DNA from: Fictibacillus nanhaiensis
GTDB lineage: Bacteria; Bacillota; Bacilli; Bacillales; Fictibacillaceae
NCBI GenBank assembly: GCA_016401345.1
Contig: JAEACG010000006.1
Span: 62,001-126,000, forward strand
Length of the DNA stretch: 64,000 nt
Direction of reading: 5' to 3'
Each line of letters opens with the position of its first letter. The stretch's first letter is position 1. This document shows, piece after piece, positions 43,887-52,641 of this stretch. The notes below the pieces were generated by a model. The model searched no databases and was not told the origin of the DNA. It saw only the letters and a program-made list of their open reading frames with translations. A program made the position numbers and the translations under genes.

Positions 43887-44044
43887 CAGATCTCCTGTCT
43901 TTTTATGTAAAATTAATCAGAATATTTGTATATTTATAAAGGTCTAGTATATCGGAATATGTGACAAAATCAAACCTACATTCTTAGATTCCCGATAGTA
44001 ATAATTTCTAGTCCGATTTTTTTATCGTATCAGGTGGTTTATCT

Positions 44045-44060
44045 TTAAACAAACGTTTAG
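44045..44060. promoter_or_regulatory. Imperfect TTTAAACA-type palindrome before manA
   Basis: TTAAACAAACGTTTAG keeps the motif seen at 19928, 31643 and 51676 with about two arm mismatches. It lies 20 bp before the manA start. Confidence 0.35.
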
Positions 44061-44079
44061 AATGGGAGGGACTATACCC

Positions 44080-45060
44080 ATGTGGGGAGATGTGAAAAGC
44101 GTGTATAATGAACCTATTTTTCTAAAACCTGTATTCAAGGACCGAATCTGGGGCGGTACAAAGCTTCGTGATGAGTTCGGTTATGAGATTCCGACTGAAA
44201 CAACGGGTGAGTGCTGGGGAATCTCCGCACATTCACACGGGCCGAGTGAAGTCGTGAACGGACCATTAAAAGGAGAGACGCTGAATTCAGTATGGGATAA
44301 GCATCGAGAACTTTTTGCTGACCAAGAAGGTGAAGACTTTCCGTTGCTTGTAAAAATTTTAGACGCAAAGACCGACCTGTCCGTTCAAGTACATCCGGAC
44401 GATTCGTATGCGCGCGAAGTAGAAGGCGAGGCATTCGGTAAAACAGAATGTTGGTATGTGATCGACTGTGAGCCAGGAGCAGAGCTTGTTTATGGGCATC
44501 ACGCAGGTTCTAAACTTCAGTTTGAAGAGATGGTAAACGAGAACCGGTGGGACGAGCTGCTTCGTAAAGTGGCGATCAAGCCAGGTGATTTCGTCTATGT
44601 ACCGAATGGAACGATCCACGCGATCGGTGCAGGCACGATGATTCTTGAAACGCAGCAAAGCTCAGATGTTACGTATCGTGTGTACGATTACGATCGTCGT
44701 GATGATGAAGGCAATCTGCGCGAACTGCACATCGAAAAATCGATCGAAGTCGCGATGATTCCACATGAAGACGCTGACTTCGAACAAGTGTTGTCAGGTA
44801 ACGAGGACTTAAGAATCAAAAAACTGGTGAAAGAGAGCTACTTTACCGTTTATCATTGGAATTTAGCTGGTGCTGTTTCGGAAGTCGAAAATCCATCTTA
44901 TTTGCTCGTAAGCGTCCTAGATGGTGAAGGGGAACTGAAGGTAGAAGGTGGAACGACGTCTACTTTTAGTAAAGGTGACCACTTTATCGTCCCTTCAACA
45001 ATAAAAAGCTTCGGAATGAACGGTGATGCACGGTTCATCGTGTCACATCCGACTCTATAG
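44080..45060 (+). CDS. manA: Mannose-6-phosphate isomerase, class I
   Basis: The start is the ATG at 44080, which has GGGAGGG nine bases ahead; the ATG at 44062 overlaps that site. The 326-residue protein has the zinc-cupin motifs QVHPDD, ECWYVIDCEPGAE and GTIHAIG, and the LKPVFKDRIWGGTKL N-terminus. It interconverts mannose-6-P and fructose-6-P in the cytoplasm. It is transcribed alone with its own terminator, upstream of the convergent LacI gene of a beta-mannoside cluster. It could serve both the mannosyl-glycerate and mannoside routes. Confidence 0.93.
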   Translation: MWGDVKSVYNEPIFLKPVFKDRIWGGTKLRDEFGYEIPTETTGECWGISAHSHGPSEVVNGPLKGETLNSVWDKHRELFADQEGEDFPLLVKILDAKTDLSVQVHPDDSYAREVEGEAFGKTECWYVIDCEPGAELVYGHHAGSKLQFEEMVNENRWDELLRKVAIKPGDFVYVPNGTIHAIGAGTMILETQQSSDVTYRVYDYDRRDDEGNLRELHIEKSIEVAMIPHEDADFEQVLSGNEDLRIKKLVKESYFTVYHWNLAGAVSEVENPSYLLVSVLDGEGELKVEGGTTSTFSKGDHFIVPSTIKSFGMNGDARFIVSHPTL

Positions 45061-45071
45061 GGAAGATGAAG

Positions 45072-45103
45072 CAACCGGAATGTTAGGATTCCGGTTGTTT
45101 TTT
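45072..45103 (+). terminator. Terminator of manA
   Basis: CAACCGGAAT / ATTCCGGTTG, followed by TTTTTT. Confidence 0.9.
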
Positions 45104-45130
45104 GTTGGATAGAGGTGTTGTGAGAAGCTT

Positions 45131-45278
45131 AACGGTGAAAAGGTGTAGTTTGCAGGTGGTTATAGTAGAGTTAGCGGTGGTCAGAAGCTCATCACAGGTG
45201 GAAATACACATCTTACCGGTGGAATCTCGATTTTTATCGGCAAACGTGTAACAAATATAAAAACATGTACCGTAAAAA
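45131..45278 (+). repeat. 21-bp phased repeat array D with terminal hairpin element
   Basis: Six units start at 45131, 45152, 45173, 45194, 45215 and 45236, exactly 21 bp apart, with cores AACGGTGA, GCAGGTGG, AGCGGTGG, ACAGGTGG, ACCGGTGG and ATCGGCAAACG. A seventh, one base out of step, may precede them near 45111. The last unit leads into ACGTGT...ACATGTACCGTAAAAAC. It lies between manA and the convergent LacI gene. Confidence 0.85.
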
Positions 45279-45323
45279 CCCAATAAACTAACGACCCTGC
45301 CGATTTTTAGCTAGATCTACCTC

Positions 45324-46337
45324 TCAATCGTTTACTTTCATAGTAGATTCACGCTTCAACAGTTTTGCCGGCAGCAACAATTCTGTGATTGGTTCATCCT
45401 CATTAGCCATCCGCCAAACAAGTTGCTCGATTGCTTTTCTTCCATACAATTGCAGATCAATATCCACTGTTGTAATCTTGGGGTTCGCTAACCGAGATAG
45501 TTGTCCGTTATCGAAGCTGCATACGGACGCCTCCTCTGGAACACGAATTCCATTTCGTTGCAGAGAGGACTGCACGAAGAATCCGAGTCCGTCATTCACA
45601 CAGAACCATGCCGTTGGCGGTGTCGATACTGTTGTAATCAAGTACTTGACGGATTTTTCATCTTCTTCAACAGAGGAGAAGATAAGATTGTCATCCGCAG
45701 CCATTTTGTGTTCTTGTAATGCCAACAAATAACCCTCGAGTCGCTCTTGGTAACTTGGCGAGAACCGAGTATCACCGACAAAAGCGATCTTCTCATGCCC
45801 CAGGTCAATGAGGTGTTTGACAGCGGTATACGCTGCGAATCGATTGTTCGTTAGTATTGCATCTGCTTGGATCAAAGGGTGGTGGTGATCAATCGTTACG
45901 GTTGGTATACCGGTAGAGATCACTTTGTTCATATAGTCTGTACTAATGTGAGAAAGGATGAGCACGCCGTCCACTTGTTTATTCTCAATAAAAGAAGGCA
46001 GAGTAAGGTTATCCCTCATCTCATTGCTAATAGATTGAATAAAAACATTCAACCCTCTGTTCGTTGCCTCTTTTTCTACACTTAAATAGATTTCTCCAAA
46101 AAAGCTTTGAAGGGAAAACGCGAAATCAGATGCGATCAGTCCGATGTTGCCTGTTTGATGAGAATCGGATCGAGAAGCCATCGTCTTGTAGTGATATCCC
46201 AATTCATTTGCTGTTTTTTGTATTTTCTTCCGGGTGGCAGGACTCACACCAGCTTTACCAGACAGAGCCTGTGACACAGAGTTTTTAGAAATATTTAAGG
46301 CATCTGCAATATCTTGCATGGATACTTTTTTAGCCAT
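45324..46337 (-). CDS. LacI-family repressor of the beta-mannoside cluster
   Basis: The 337-residue protein has an N-terminal LacI helix-turn-helix (VSMQDIADALNISKNSVSQALSGKAGVSPATR) and a periplasmic-binding-fold effector domain (GNIGLIASDFAFSLQSFFGEIYLSV). It is divergent from a sugar importer and should repress it until a mannoside, or its product, binds. Candidate operators (TTACAAAT) lie on both promoter sides. No ribosome binding site of full strength is visible in the few bases before the start, which may limit its level. Confidence 0.9.
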   Translation of the reverse strand: MAKKVSMQDIADALNISKNSVSQALSGKAGVSPATRKKIQKTANELGYHYKTMASRSDSHQTGNIGLIASDFAFSLQSFFGEIYLSVEKEATNRGLNVFIQSISNEMRDNLTLPSFIENKQVDGVLILSHISTDYMNKVISTGIPTVTIDHHHPLIQADAILTNNRFAAYTAVKHLIDLGHEKIAFVGDTRFSPSYQERLEGYLLALQEHKMAADDNLIFSSVEEDEKSVKYLITTVSTPPTAWFCVNDGLGFFVQSSLQRNGIRVPEEASVCSFDNGQLSRLANPKITTVDIDLQLYGRKAIEQLVWRMANEDEPITELLLPAKLLKRESTMKVND

Positions 46338-46376
46338 TACTTAAACAAACCTTCCTTGAAAAAAGATTTTGTCACG

Positions 46377-46384
46377 TTACAAAT
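46377..46384 (+). promoter_or_regulatory. TTACAAAT half site near the lacI-type start
   Basis: Same octamer as in the 46511-46530 pair, ~40 bp upstream of the regulator start. It may allow autoregulation. Inference from repetition only. Confidence 0.35.
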
Positions 46385-46467
46385 TAAATATACTGGAAAT
46401 TTTATAAGATGTAAATGTGATTCGTATATTAGAGAGGTAAAAAGAGTGAATCGTCAGAAAAAAGGAT

Positions 46468-46496
46468 TTGACAGATCATGAAACAAGTGTGATAAT
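46468..46496 (+). promoter_or_regulatory. Sigma-A promoter of the beta-mannoside operon
   Basis: -35 TTGACA (46468-46473), 17-bp spacer, -10 GATAAT (46491-46496; five of six). Transcription would start near 46503, giving a leader of about 145 nt. Confidence 0.7.
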
Positions 46497-46510
46497 CACC
46501 TTACATAATG

Positions 46511-46530
46511 TTACAAATTACATTACAAAT
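46511..46530 (+). promoter_or_regulatory. Candidate LacI operator, repeated TTACAAAT
   Basis: TTACAAAT occurs at 46511-46518 and 46523-46530, just downstream of the predicted start site, with TTTTTGTAA in reverse orientation at 46543-46551. Its position suits repression by the adjacent LacI protein. Confidence 0.45.
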
Positions 46531-46646
46531 CATTCAATATAATTTTTGTAATGTTTTAGCTCTTCCATATTTTTTTAGCATGAAATGATATCGCTTTCAT
46601 TGTGTGTCGCAGGTTAACCATTCAGTTTAACAAGGGGGATATTTTA

Positions 46647-47963
46647 ATGAAGATGAAAAAGGTAGCATCTCTTTTCCTTACAGCGTGTATCGGTGCATCG
46701 GCACTTGCCGGTTGTTCTACGGGTAACGGGGATAAATCAGCCGATGGAGAAACAACTATTGAGTTTTGGGCTGCTCCTAATCCAACACAGCAAGTGTATT
46801 GGAAAGAGATGGCGAAGGAGTTTGAAAAAGAGAATCCAAAGATTAACGTGAAAGTAAGCCCTATTAAAGAAAGCCCAACATCTGAAGCGAGTATTCAATC
46901 GGCGATCGCAGGTAAGAGTGCTCCAACGATGTCTGAGAACATAAACCGTGGTTTTGCAGCTCAACTCGCTGAAAGCAAAGCGCTCGTTCCGCTCAACGAG
47001 ATCGATGGTTGGGAGAAGCTTCTGAAAAATCGCAACATGACAGATACGATAAAAACCTGGAAATTTTCGGATGACAATCAATATGTAATGCCAATCTACT
47101 CTAATCCTATGTTATTTGGGTGGAGGATTGATGTATTAAAAGAAATCGGAGTTAACGAAATACCACAAACATATAGCGAAGTTCTAGATGCTACTCAAAA
47201 ATTAAAAGAAAAATACCCTGATAAGTATCTATGGGCGAAGGGGGACCTTGCTGATCCAACGGCTTGGAAGCGATGGTTCGACTTCTTCATGCTATATGAT
47301 GCTGCCTCAGGCGGAAATAACTTTATCGAAGGTGACAAGTTCGTCGCTGAAGACAAAGCCGGTGTAGAGGTTCTGAAATTTATGGACGACTTGAGAAAAG
47401 AAAAGGCTCTTTTAACAAAACAAGCGACAGATCCATTTGAAAGTGCGTTAGGCATCTTCACAGATCTTGGTCCTTGGACATTTAGTTATTGGGAAGAAAA
47501 GTTTCCTGAAATGAAGTACAACGAAAACTTTGGGCTTTCACTTCCGCCTGTTCCGGACGGAACAGAGGTGAAAAACATTAACACGTTCGCTGATACGAAA
47601 GGAATCGTCGTCTATGCTTCAGCTACTGAAGAAGAACGAAAAGCGGCTATGGAGTTTATGAATTTCGTGTATTCAAATCCAGAGAACGATCTGAAATGGT
47701 TAGAGACGACAAAACTACCACCAGCAAGAGATGATCTCTCTACTAATGAATCATTTAAAGCGTTCTTTGATAAAAATCCTGTATTAAAGCCATATGCAGA
47801 AGCTGTTCCAAACGCAATTCCTTCCATTGATAACGCCAAATACAACGAACTTCAAACACATATCGGCCGTTACGCTGTGAACCCTGTTGTGAAGGGAGAA
47901 GTTGATCCTGAAAAAGGCTGGAACGAGATGAAGAAAGCCATAAAGGAGGAACTTAAGAAATGA
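46647..47963 (+). CDS. ABC sugar-binding lipoprotein (beta-mannoside cluster)
   Basis: The start at 46647 has AAGGGGG eight bases before it. The signal peptide ends in the lipobox LAGC. The mature protein (~415 residues) is a family-1 extracellular solute-binding protein, with the N-terminal ETTIEFWAAPNPTQQVYWKEMAKEFEKENP and GKSAPTMSENI segments typical of oligosaccharide binders. It delivers sugars to the permeases encoded next. The ribosome binding site of the next gene lies inside its 3' end and the two overlap (ATGA). Confidence 0.9.
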   Translation: MKMKKVASLFLTACIGASALAGCSTGNGDKSADGETTIEFWAAPNPTQQVYWKEMAKEFEKENPKINVKVSPIKESPTSEASIQSAIAGKSAPTMSENINRGFAAQLAESKALVPLNEIDGWEKLLKNRNMTDTIKTWKFSDDNQYVMPIYSNPMLFGWRIDVLKEIGVNEIPQTYSEVLDATQKLKEKYPDKYLWAKGDLADPTAWKRWFDFFMLYDAASGGNNFIEGDKFVAEDKAGVEVLKFMDDLRKEKALLTKQATDPFESALGIFTDLGPWTFSYWEEKFPEMKYNENFGLSLPPVPDGTEVKNINTFADTKGIVVYASATEEERKAAMEFMNFVYSNPENDLKWLETTKLPPARDDLSTNESFKAFFDKNPVLKPYAEAVPNAIPSIDNAKYNELQTHIGRYAVNPVVKGEVDPEKGWNEMKKAIKEELKK

Positions 47964-48832
47964 AGAAAACAAACGGGACGGGCTGGCTATTCGCCAGTCC
48001 TTATCTTTTATATGGAATCGTTTTTTTCGCGATCCCACTCATATGGTCTATGTATCTTTCATTTACGGATTGGAATTTGATCTCCCCCGTTTATTATTTT
48101 AAAGGATTTGATAATTTTATAGAGGCAGTGAAACATCCTGGTGTTCAAGCTGCGTTCTTCGTTACGTTCAAATTCATGGCGGCTTTCGTGCCGATGGTCA
48201 TCGTTTCATCACTTGCAGTAGCTCTTGTTATTCATGGTCTGCCACGCTTTAAAGGGTTATTTTTAATCGGATTCTTCTTGCCTTATTTAGCCTCTGGGGT
48301 AGTATCGTCCCTGATTGTAAAAGGCCTATTGTCACACAACAGTGCTTTTAATGTGTTATTACGAAATATCGGAATTGAGATCGACTGGCTGAGCACGCCG
48401 CTATCTGCACTATTAGTCGTTGCAGCGATCATCGCATGGAAATTTACCGGTTATTACGCTCTCATTCTGACGGCAGGGTTCGAGGGCATTAATAAAGATG
48501 TTTATGAAGCAGCTGCCATTGACGGAGTGACTTCATCACAGCGTTTTTGGAAAATTACGCTTCCCTTGTTGTATCCTGCTTTATTTACGGTGTTGATCCT
48601 TTCCATCGGAGTTTCGTTCGGAATCTTCACCGAGGTTTACCAGCTAACTGGAGGCGGACCAAACTATGCGACAAACACTTGGCAGATGGAGATCTTTAAA
48701 CAAGCGTTTACGAACTTGAGTGCAGGATACGCGTCTGCTGTTGCGATCATTGCTTCTGTCGTGACGTTCGCATCCATCTTTGTAATCAGAAAACTATTAG
48801 AGATGTGGGGGAAACGAAATGGTTGGGTCTAA
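47960..48832 (+). CDS. ABC sugar permease, MalF-type
   Basis: 290 residues with six helices. The EAA loop is EAAAIDGVTSSQRFWKITLPLLYPAL, which contacts an ATPase. AAAGGAGG precedes the ATG. It pairs with the next permease, but that gene carries an in-frame stop codon. No ATPase gene is in the operon, as is usual for importers that use a shared MsmX-type ATPase. Confidence 0.9.
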   Translation: MKKTNGTGWLFASPYLLYGIVFFAIPLIWSMYLSFTDWNLISPVYYFKGFDNFIEAVKHPGVQAAFFVTFKFMAAFVPMVIVSSLAVALVIHGLPRFKGLFLIGFFLPYLASGVVSSLIVKGLLSHNSAFNVLLRNIGIEIDWLSTPLSALLVVAAIIAWKFTGYYALILTAGFEGINKDVYEAAAIDGVTSSQRFWKITLPLLYPALFTVLILSIGVSFGIFTEVYQLTGGGPNYATNTWQMEIFKQAFTNLSAGYASAVAIIASVVTFASIFVIRKLLEMWGKRNGWV

Positions 48833-49646
48833 AAAAGGGTTAACTTTTCGCTATGTTATAGCATTTGCGCTACTTATCGTTATGGTTTTTCCCTATCTCT
48901 ATATGGTCCTCAATTCTTTTGCCGACTGGACGCAAGTGGATAAGAAGGCAATACCGACTGAATTCACGCTGCGCTCTTATGAGTGGCTATTTTCAGGAGG
49001 AGAAGCAGGTATTGCCAGACCATGGTTAAAGGCTTTTCTTAACAGTGTAATCGTATCGACCGCATCAACGGCGCTTATGATGGTTACAGGCGCGATGGTC
49101 GCTTTTGCTCTTGCAAAAATGAACTTCAAAGGTCGCGATTTTATAAATAACGCCGTATTGTTTCAAATGTTCTTTCCTGCGATCATCTTGCTGATCCCTA
49201 CCTTTTTAATCATTCAAAACGCGGGACTTTATGACACGTATACGGCGATGATCTTACCAAAAGCATTAAGTCTGTGGGCTGTTTTCATGTACACGAACTT
49301 CTTTAGAGCGATACCGGATACGTTTATTGAAGCGGCAAAATAGGACGGAGCTTCAAACTTTCAAATCCTCTATAAAATTGTGATGCCGATGTCAAAGTCC
49401 ATTACGACTGTTGTCTTCCTTTTCTTATTCATGGAAAGATGGACAGAGCTTCTGTGGGATATGATCGTTGTTCGCAGTGACAGCATGCTGACGCTTAACG
49501 TCCTTCTGTCACAGATGTTTGGGCCATACGGCGGTTATCCTGGTCCGATGTACGCAGCATCCGTACTACTGACAGTGCCGATCATCATCTTATTTTTATG
49601 TTTTTCTAAACAGTTTAAAGAAGGCATGCAGTTTACGCTTAAATAG
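48819..49646 (+). pseudogene. ABC sugar permease, MalG-type, interrupted by an in-frame TAG
   Basis: The reading frame encodes a 275-codon CUT1 permease but has one in-frame amber codon at 49341-49343. It falls in the EAA loop, where the family normally has EAAxxDGA: here EAAK-stop-DGASNFQILYKIVMPMSKS. Both sides are well-conserved permease, with four to five helices before it and one or two after (FLFLFMERWTELLWDMI, then VLLTVPIIILFLCFSKQF ending FTLK). No frameshift is present. The gene is either a recent nonsense mutant, read through at low level, or a sequence error. If real, the truncated 174-residue product would lack part of the coupling loop and the last helices. Confidence 0.88.
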
Positions 49647-49663
49647 GTTGAAGGAGAATAAGT

Positions 49664-50587
49664 ATGATAAAAAAATGCGAAGTTTTAGTAGAAGAATATT
49701 TGGAAAAAGAGCAGCCGAAGAATCCGGAAAAGTTATCGTTTACGGGTGTGGGTGAACGTGATGTTTATAACATTACAGCCCCATTTCTAGATAATGGAGA
49801 GCTTGTGATCGCAGGACGTGTTGAATCGCGTGACAGCGAGCATTCAGACGTTTATTTCTTCGTAAATCAAAAGGGTGTATGGATGCCAAAAGAAGGTGCA
49901 ACGGTTCTTCAACTACAAGACCCTTTTGTAACAAAGATATCCGGTGAGCTCATTCTAGGAGGGGTAGAGACCTTCCCGCATCCTACGAATGAAAGTGCGC
50001 TCGGCTGGAGGACGGTGTTTTACAAAGGTTCTTCTATCGATGATCTGACTTTGTTTTTCACAGGACCTGATGGGATGAAGGATTTGCGGCTTGCTGAATT
50101 AAGTGATGGAAGCATCGCGGTGCTAACCCGTCCCCAAGGAGAGAAAGGCGGACGAGGGAAGATTGGTTTTGTGCGTATATCATCATTAGATGAGTTGACT
50201 ATTGAGGTTATTGAAGACGCACCTCTTTTAGATGGACAGTTTGCTGAAGGTGAATGGGGTGGGGCAAATGAACTACACCTCCTGAAGAGCGGACGAGTTG
50301 GCGTGCTCGGACACATCGCACGTTTTGATGAAGAAGGAAATCGTCATTACTACCCAATGGTATTTTCTCTGAATCCAGAAACAGGGGAACATACTGACAT
50401 TCAGCTTATTGCAATCCGGGATGATTTTTTGGCAGGTGCGTCCAAACGAACAGATTTGATAGATGTTGTATTTAGCGGTGGGCTTGTGCGGAAAGAAGAC
50501 GGTACAGCAGTATTTTATGCAGGTATAAGTGATGCTGAGGCTCATCGGATCACTATCAAAGATCCGTTCTTACAATATGAGAGATAA
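49664..50587 (+). CDS. DUF1861 protein, beta-mannoside cluster
   Basis: 307 residues with a beta-rich layout and internal repeats (ITAPFLDNGELVIAGRVESR; DPFVTKISGELILGGVETFP; GGANELHLLKSGRVGVLGHI). The family is DUF1861, which often lies beside GH130 genes and is thought to share their five-blade propeller fold. There is no signal peptide, so it is cytoplasmic. GAAGGAG precedes the ATG. Function is not known; it may process a mannoside before or after the phosphorylase. Confidence 0.8.
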   Translation: MIKKCEVLVEEYLEKEQPKNPEKLSFTGVGERDVYNITAPFLDNGELVIAGRVESRDSEHSDVYFFVNQKGVWMPKEGATVLQLQDPFVTKISGELILGGVETFPHPTNESALGWRTVFYKGSSIDDLTLFFTGPDGMKDLRLAELSDGSIAVLTRPQGEKGGRGKIGFVRISSLDELTIEVIEDAPLLDGQFAEGEWGGANELHLLKSGRVGVLGHIARFDEEGNRHYYPMVFSLNPETGEHTDIQLIAIRDDFLAGASKRTDLIDVVFSGGLVRKEDGTAVFYAGISDAEAHRITIKDPFLQYER

Positions 50588-50600
50588 GGGGATAAGCAAC

Positions 50601-51662
50601 ATGAATGTATACCGTTATGAAGAAAACCCGCTCGTTACACCTCGGGATGTAAAGCCGCATCGTGACGATTTTGAAGTAATCGGTGCGTTTAATGCCGGCA
50701 TTGCACAGTATGAAGGGGAAGTTATCATGCTCTTGCGTGTGGCAGAGCGTCCCATAAGTGATGATCCTAATATAGTAAAAGCGCCTGTTTACAATCATGA
50801 AACAGGTAAGCCTGAGATTCACTCGTTGAGTCTAGATGATGAGCGTTTTGATTACTCCGATCCGCGCGTGATTTGTGAAAAGAAAAATGGAAAGAGCTTT
50901 TCGTATTTGACTTCATTATCTTATATACGTCTAGCTCGAAGTAAGGATGGCAGGAATTTCACAATCGATGATGAGCCGTTCATCTATCCGTCAAATGAAC
51001 AGGAAACTTTCGGCATTGAGGACCCCCGCGTTACTCAAATTGGGGATACGTATTATATATATTATAGTGCGGCTTCTGCGGCTGGTGTGGGTGAGGCACT
51101 TGTATCAACAAAGAATTTTCAGCAGGTTGAGCATCACGGTATGATTTTTTGTCCAGAAAATAAAGACGTGCTCATTTTTCCTGAAAAAATAAACGGATTG
51201 TATTATGCATTACATCGCCCTGTTCCTAAAAGTACGGGGTCACCTGAGATCTGGATCGCGGAATCTACCAACCTCTTACACTGGGGGAACCACAAACACT
51301 TGATCGGATTGCGTGAAGATATGTGGGATAACGGTCGTATAGGCGGGGGAGCCGTTCCGATTAAAACAGAGCACGGCTGGCTAGAACTCTATCATGGTGC
51401 ATCAAAAGAAGATCGATATTGTATGGGAGCGGTCTTACTAGATTTAGAGAATCCAAGTAAAGTCATCGCACGATCAGAGACACCCATTCTAGAACCAGAA
51501 GCGGATTATGAAGTTGACGGATTCTTTGGTAATGTAGTGTTTTCGTGCGGAGTGCTTGTTGAAGGTGATGTTGTTAAGATGTATTATGGTGTTGCAGATA
51601 CATCAATGGCATGCGCCGAGCTTAGTCTGCAGGAAATCATAGAGTCGATGAAGTATTTGTAA
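50601..51662 (+). CDS. GH130 beta-mannoside phosphorylase
   Basis: The start is the ATG at 50601 (MNVYRYEENPLVTP) after AAGGGG. The 353-residue enzyme has GH130 features: FNAGIAQYEGEVIMLLRVAE, DPRVICE, EDPRVTQIGDTYYIYYSA and HWGNHKHL. The family uses phosphate to cleave beta-mannosides, giving mannose-1-P. Similar clusters with DUF1861 in Listeria include a beta-1,2-mannobiose phosphorylase, so 1,2-beta-mannosides are a fair guess; beta-1,4 substrates remain possible. The mannose-1-P would need a mutase to reach ManA. Confidence 0.88.
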   Translation: MNVYRYEENPLVTPRDVKPHRDDFEVIGAFNAGIAQYEGEVIMLLRVAERPISDDPNIVKAPVYNHETGKPEIHSLSLDDERFDYSDPRVICEKKNGKSFSYLTSLSYIRLARSKDGRNFTIDDEPFIYPSNEQETFGIEDPRVTQIGDTYYIYYSAASAAGVGEALVSTKNFQQVEHHGMIFCPENKDVLIFPEKINGLYYALHRPVPKSTGSPEIWIAESTNLLHWGNHKHLIGLREDMWDNGRIGGGAVPIKTEHGWLELYHGASKEDRYCMGAVLLDLENPSKVIARSETPILEPEADYEVDGFFGNVVFSCGVLVEGDVVKMYYGVADTSMACAELSLQEIIESMKYL

Positions 51663-51675
51663 GGATGCAAACAAA

Positions 51676-51691
51676 TTAAACATTTGTTTAA
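51676..51691. promoter_or_regulatory. Palindrome TTAAACA-N2-TGTTTAA before the ROK kinase
   Basis: TTAAACATTTGTTTAA has perfect 7-bp arms and lies between the GH130 gene and the ROK gene, 28 bp before the GTG start. Confidence 0.5.
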
Positions 51692-51718
51692 TAGAATATG
51701 AAAACGGAGTGAAGCCAA

Positions 51719-52606
51719 GTGAAGTTAGGCGCAATTGAAGCGGGCGGCACTAAGTTTGTGTGTGGAATCGGAAATGAGGACGGAGAAGTTATTGAAAGAA
51801 TCTCTATCCCTACAACAACCCCTGAAGAAACGATGAGACACGTTGTTGATTACTTTAAGGAAAAAAAGGTGAATGCTGTAGGAGTTGGTTCATTCGGGCC
51901 GGTTGATCTTGATGTTTCAAGTGTAACTTATGGATACATCACAAGTACGCCAAAAAAACATTGGAATCAGTATGATTTAGTCGGTGAACTGAAGAAGCAC
52001 TTCCAGGTTCCGATCGGATTTGATACGGATGTGAATGCTGCCGCTCTAGGTGAATCTCTCTGGGGTGCCGCCAAAGGTCTAGATAGCTGTCTGTATATGA
52101 CGGTTGGAACTGGAATTGGTGTAGGAGCTGTTTCGGAAGGGAAGCTGGTGCATGGGATGCTTCACCCAGAGATGGGCCACATTCTCGTTAGGCGACATGT
52201 TGAAGACCATTTTGCAGGAAGCTGTCCCTTTCATGGTGATTGTCTAGAAGGGATGGCGTCAGGTCCCGCGATCGAAGCACGCTGGGGCAAGAAGGGCGTA
52301 GAGCTCGCGTCGGATCTAGAGGTGTGGGAGCTAGAAGCTTATTATCTCGCACAAGCTCTTGTAAACTACATTTTGGTGCTCTCTCCAAAACGTATTGTGA
52401 TCGGCGGTGGCGTAATGAAACAAGAACACCTATTTCCGCTCGTACGAAACGGGGTGGTTCAGCTGTTAAACGGCTACATTCAACACGAAAATGTACTGAC
52501 TCGAATTGATAAGTATATTGTACCGCCTGGTTTGGGTGACAACGCAGGTTTGTGTGGGGCTTTAGCTTTGGCTAGGCAGGCATATGCTATTAGAAAGACA
52601 AGCTGA
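51719..52606 (+). CDS. ROK-family sugar kinase (fructokinase/mannokinase, GmuE-like)
   Basis: GTG start, with GGAG about ten bases ahead. The 295-residue protein has the phosphate loop GAIEAGGTKF, the sugar-contact HPEMGH near residue 143, and the ROK zinc motif in HFAGSCPFHGDCLEGMASG. It resembles B. subtilis GmuE (beta-mannan cluster). It would phosphorylate free mannose or fructose produced from the mannosides, complementing ManA. It is the last gene of the operon and its stop lies in the terminator. Confidence 0.85.
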   Translation: MKLGAIEAGGTKFVCGIGNEDGEVIERISIPTTTPEETMRHVVDYFKEKKVNAVGVGSFGPVDLDVSSVTYGYITSTPKKHWNQYDLVGELKKHFQVPIGFDTDVNAAALGESLWGAAKGLDSCLYMTVGTGIGVGAVSEGKLVHGMLHPEMGHILVRRHVEDHFAGSCPFHGDCLEGMASGPAIEARWGKKGVELASDLEVWELEAYYLAQALVNYILVLSPKRIVIGGGVMKQEHLFPLVRNGVVQLLNGYIQHENVLTRIDKYIVPPGLGDNAGLCGALALARQAYAIRKTS

Positions 52607-52636
52607 CTCTGGGAAAAGAGTCAGCTTGTCTTTTTC
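52597..52636 (+). terminator. Terminator of the beta-mannoside operon
   Basis: ACAAGCTGACTCT / AGAGTCAGCTTGT, followed by CTTTTTC, including the stop codon. Confidence 0.88.
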
Positions 52637-52641
52637 TATAC

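Noticed and set aside
43887-44044. Possible promoter or regulator site between pxpB and manA
   Set aside because: The gap of ~160 bp is AT-rich and divergent, but no -35/-10 pair or palindrome other than the one listed could be placed convincingly.
49341-49343. TAG as a recoded amino acid (pyrrolysine or selenocysteine-like)
   Set aside because: There is no recoding element visible, Bacillaceae do not decode TAG as an amino acid, and other genes in this window use TAG as a normal stop (for example the ABC exporter at 5041 and the glycerate kinase at 19421).
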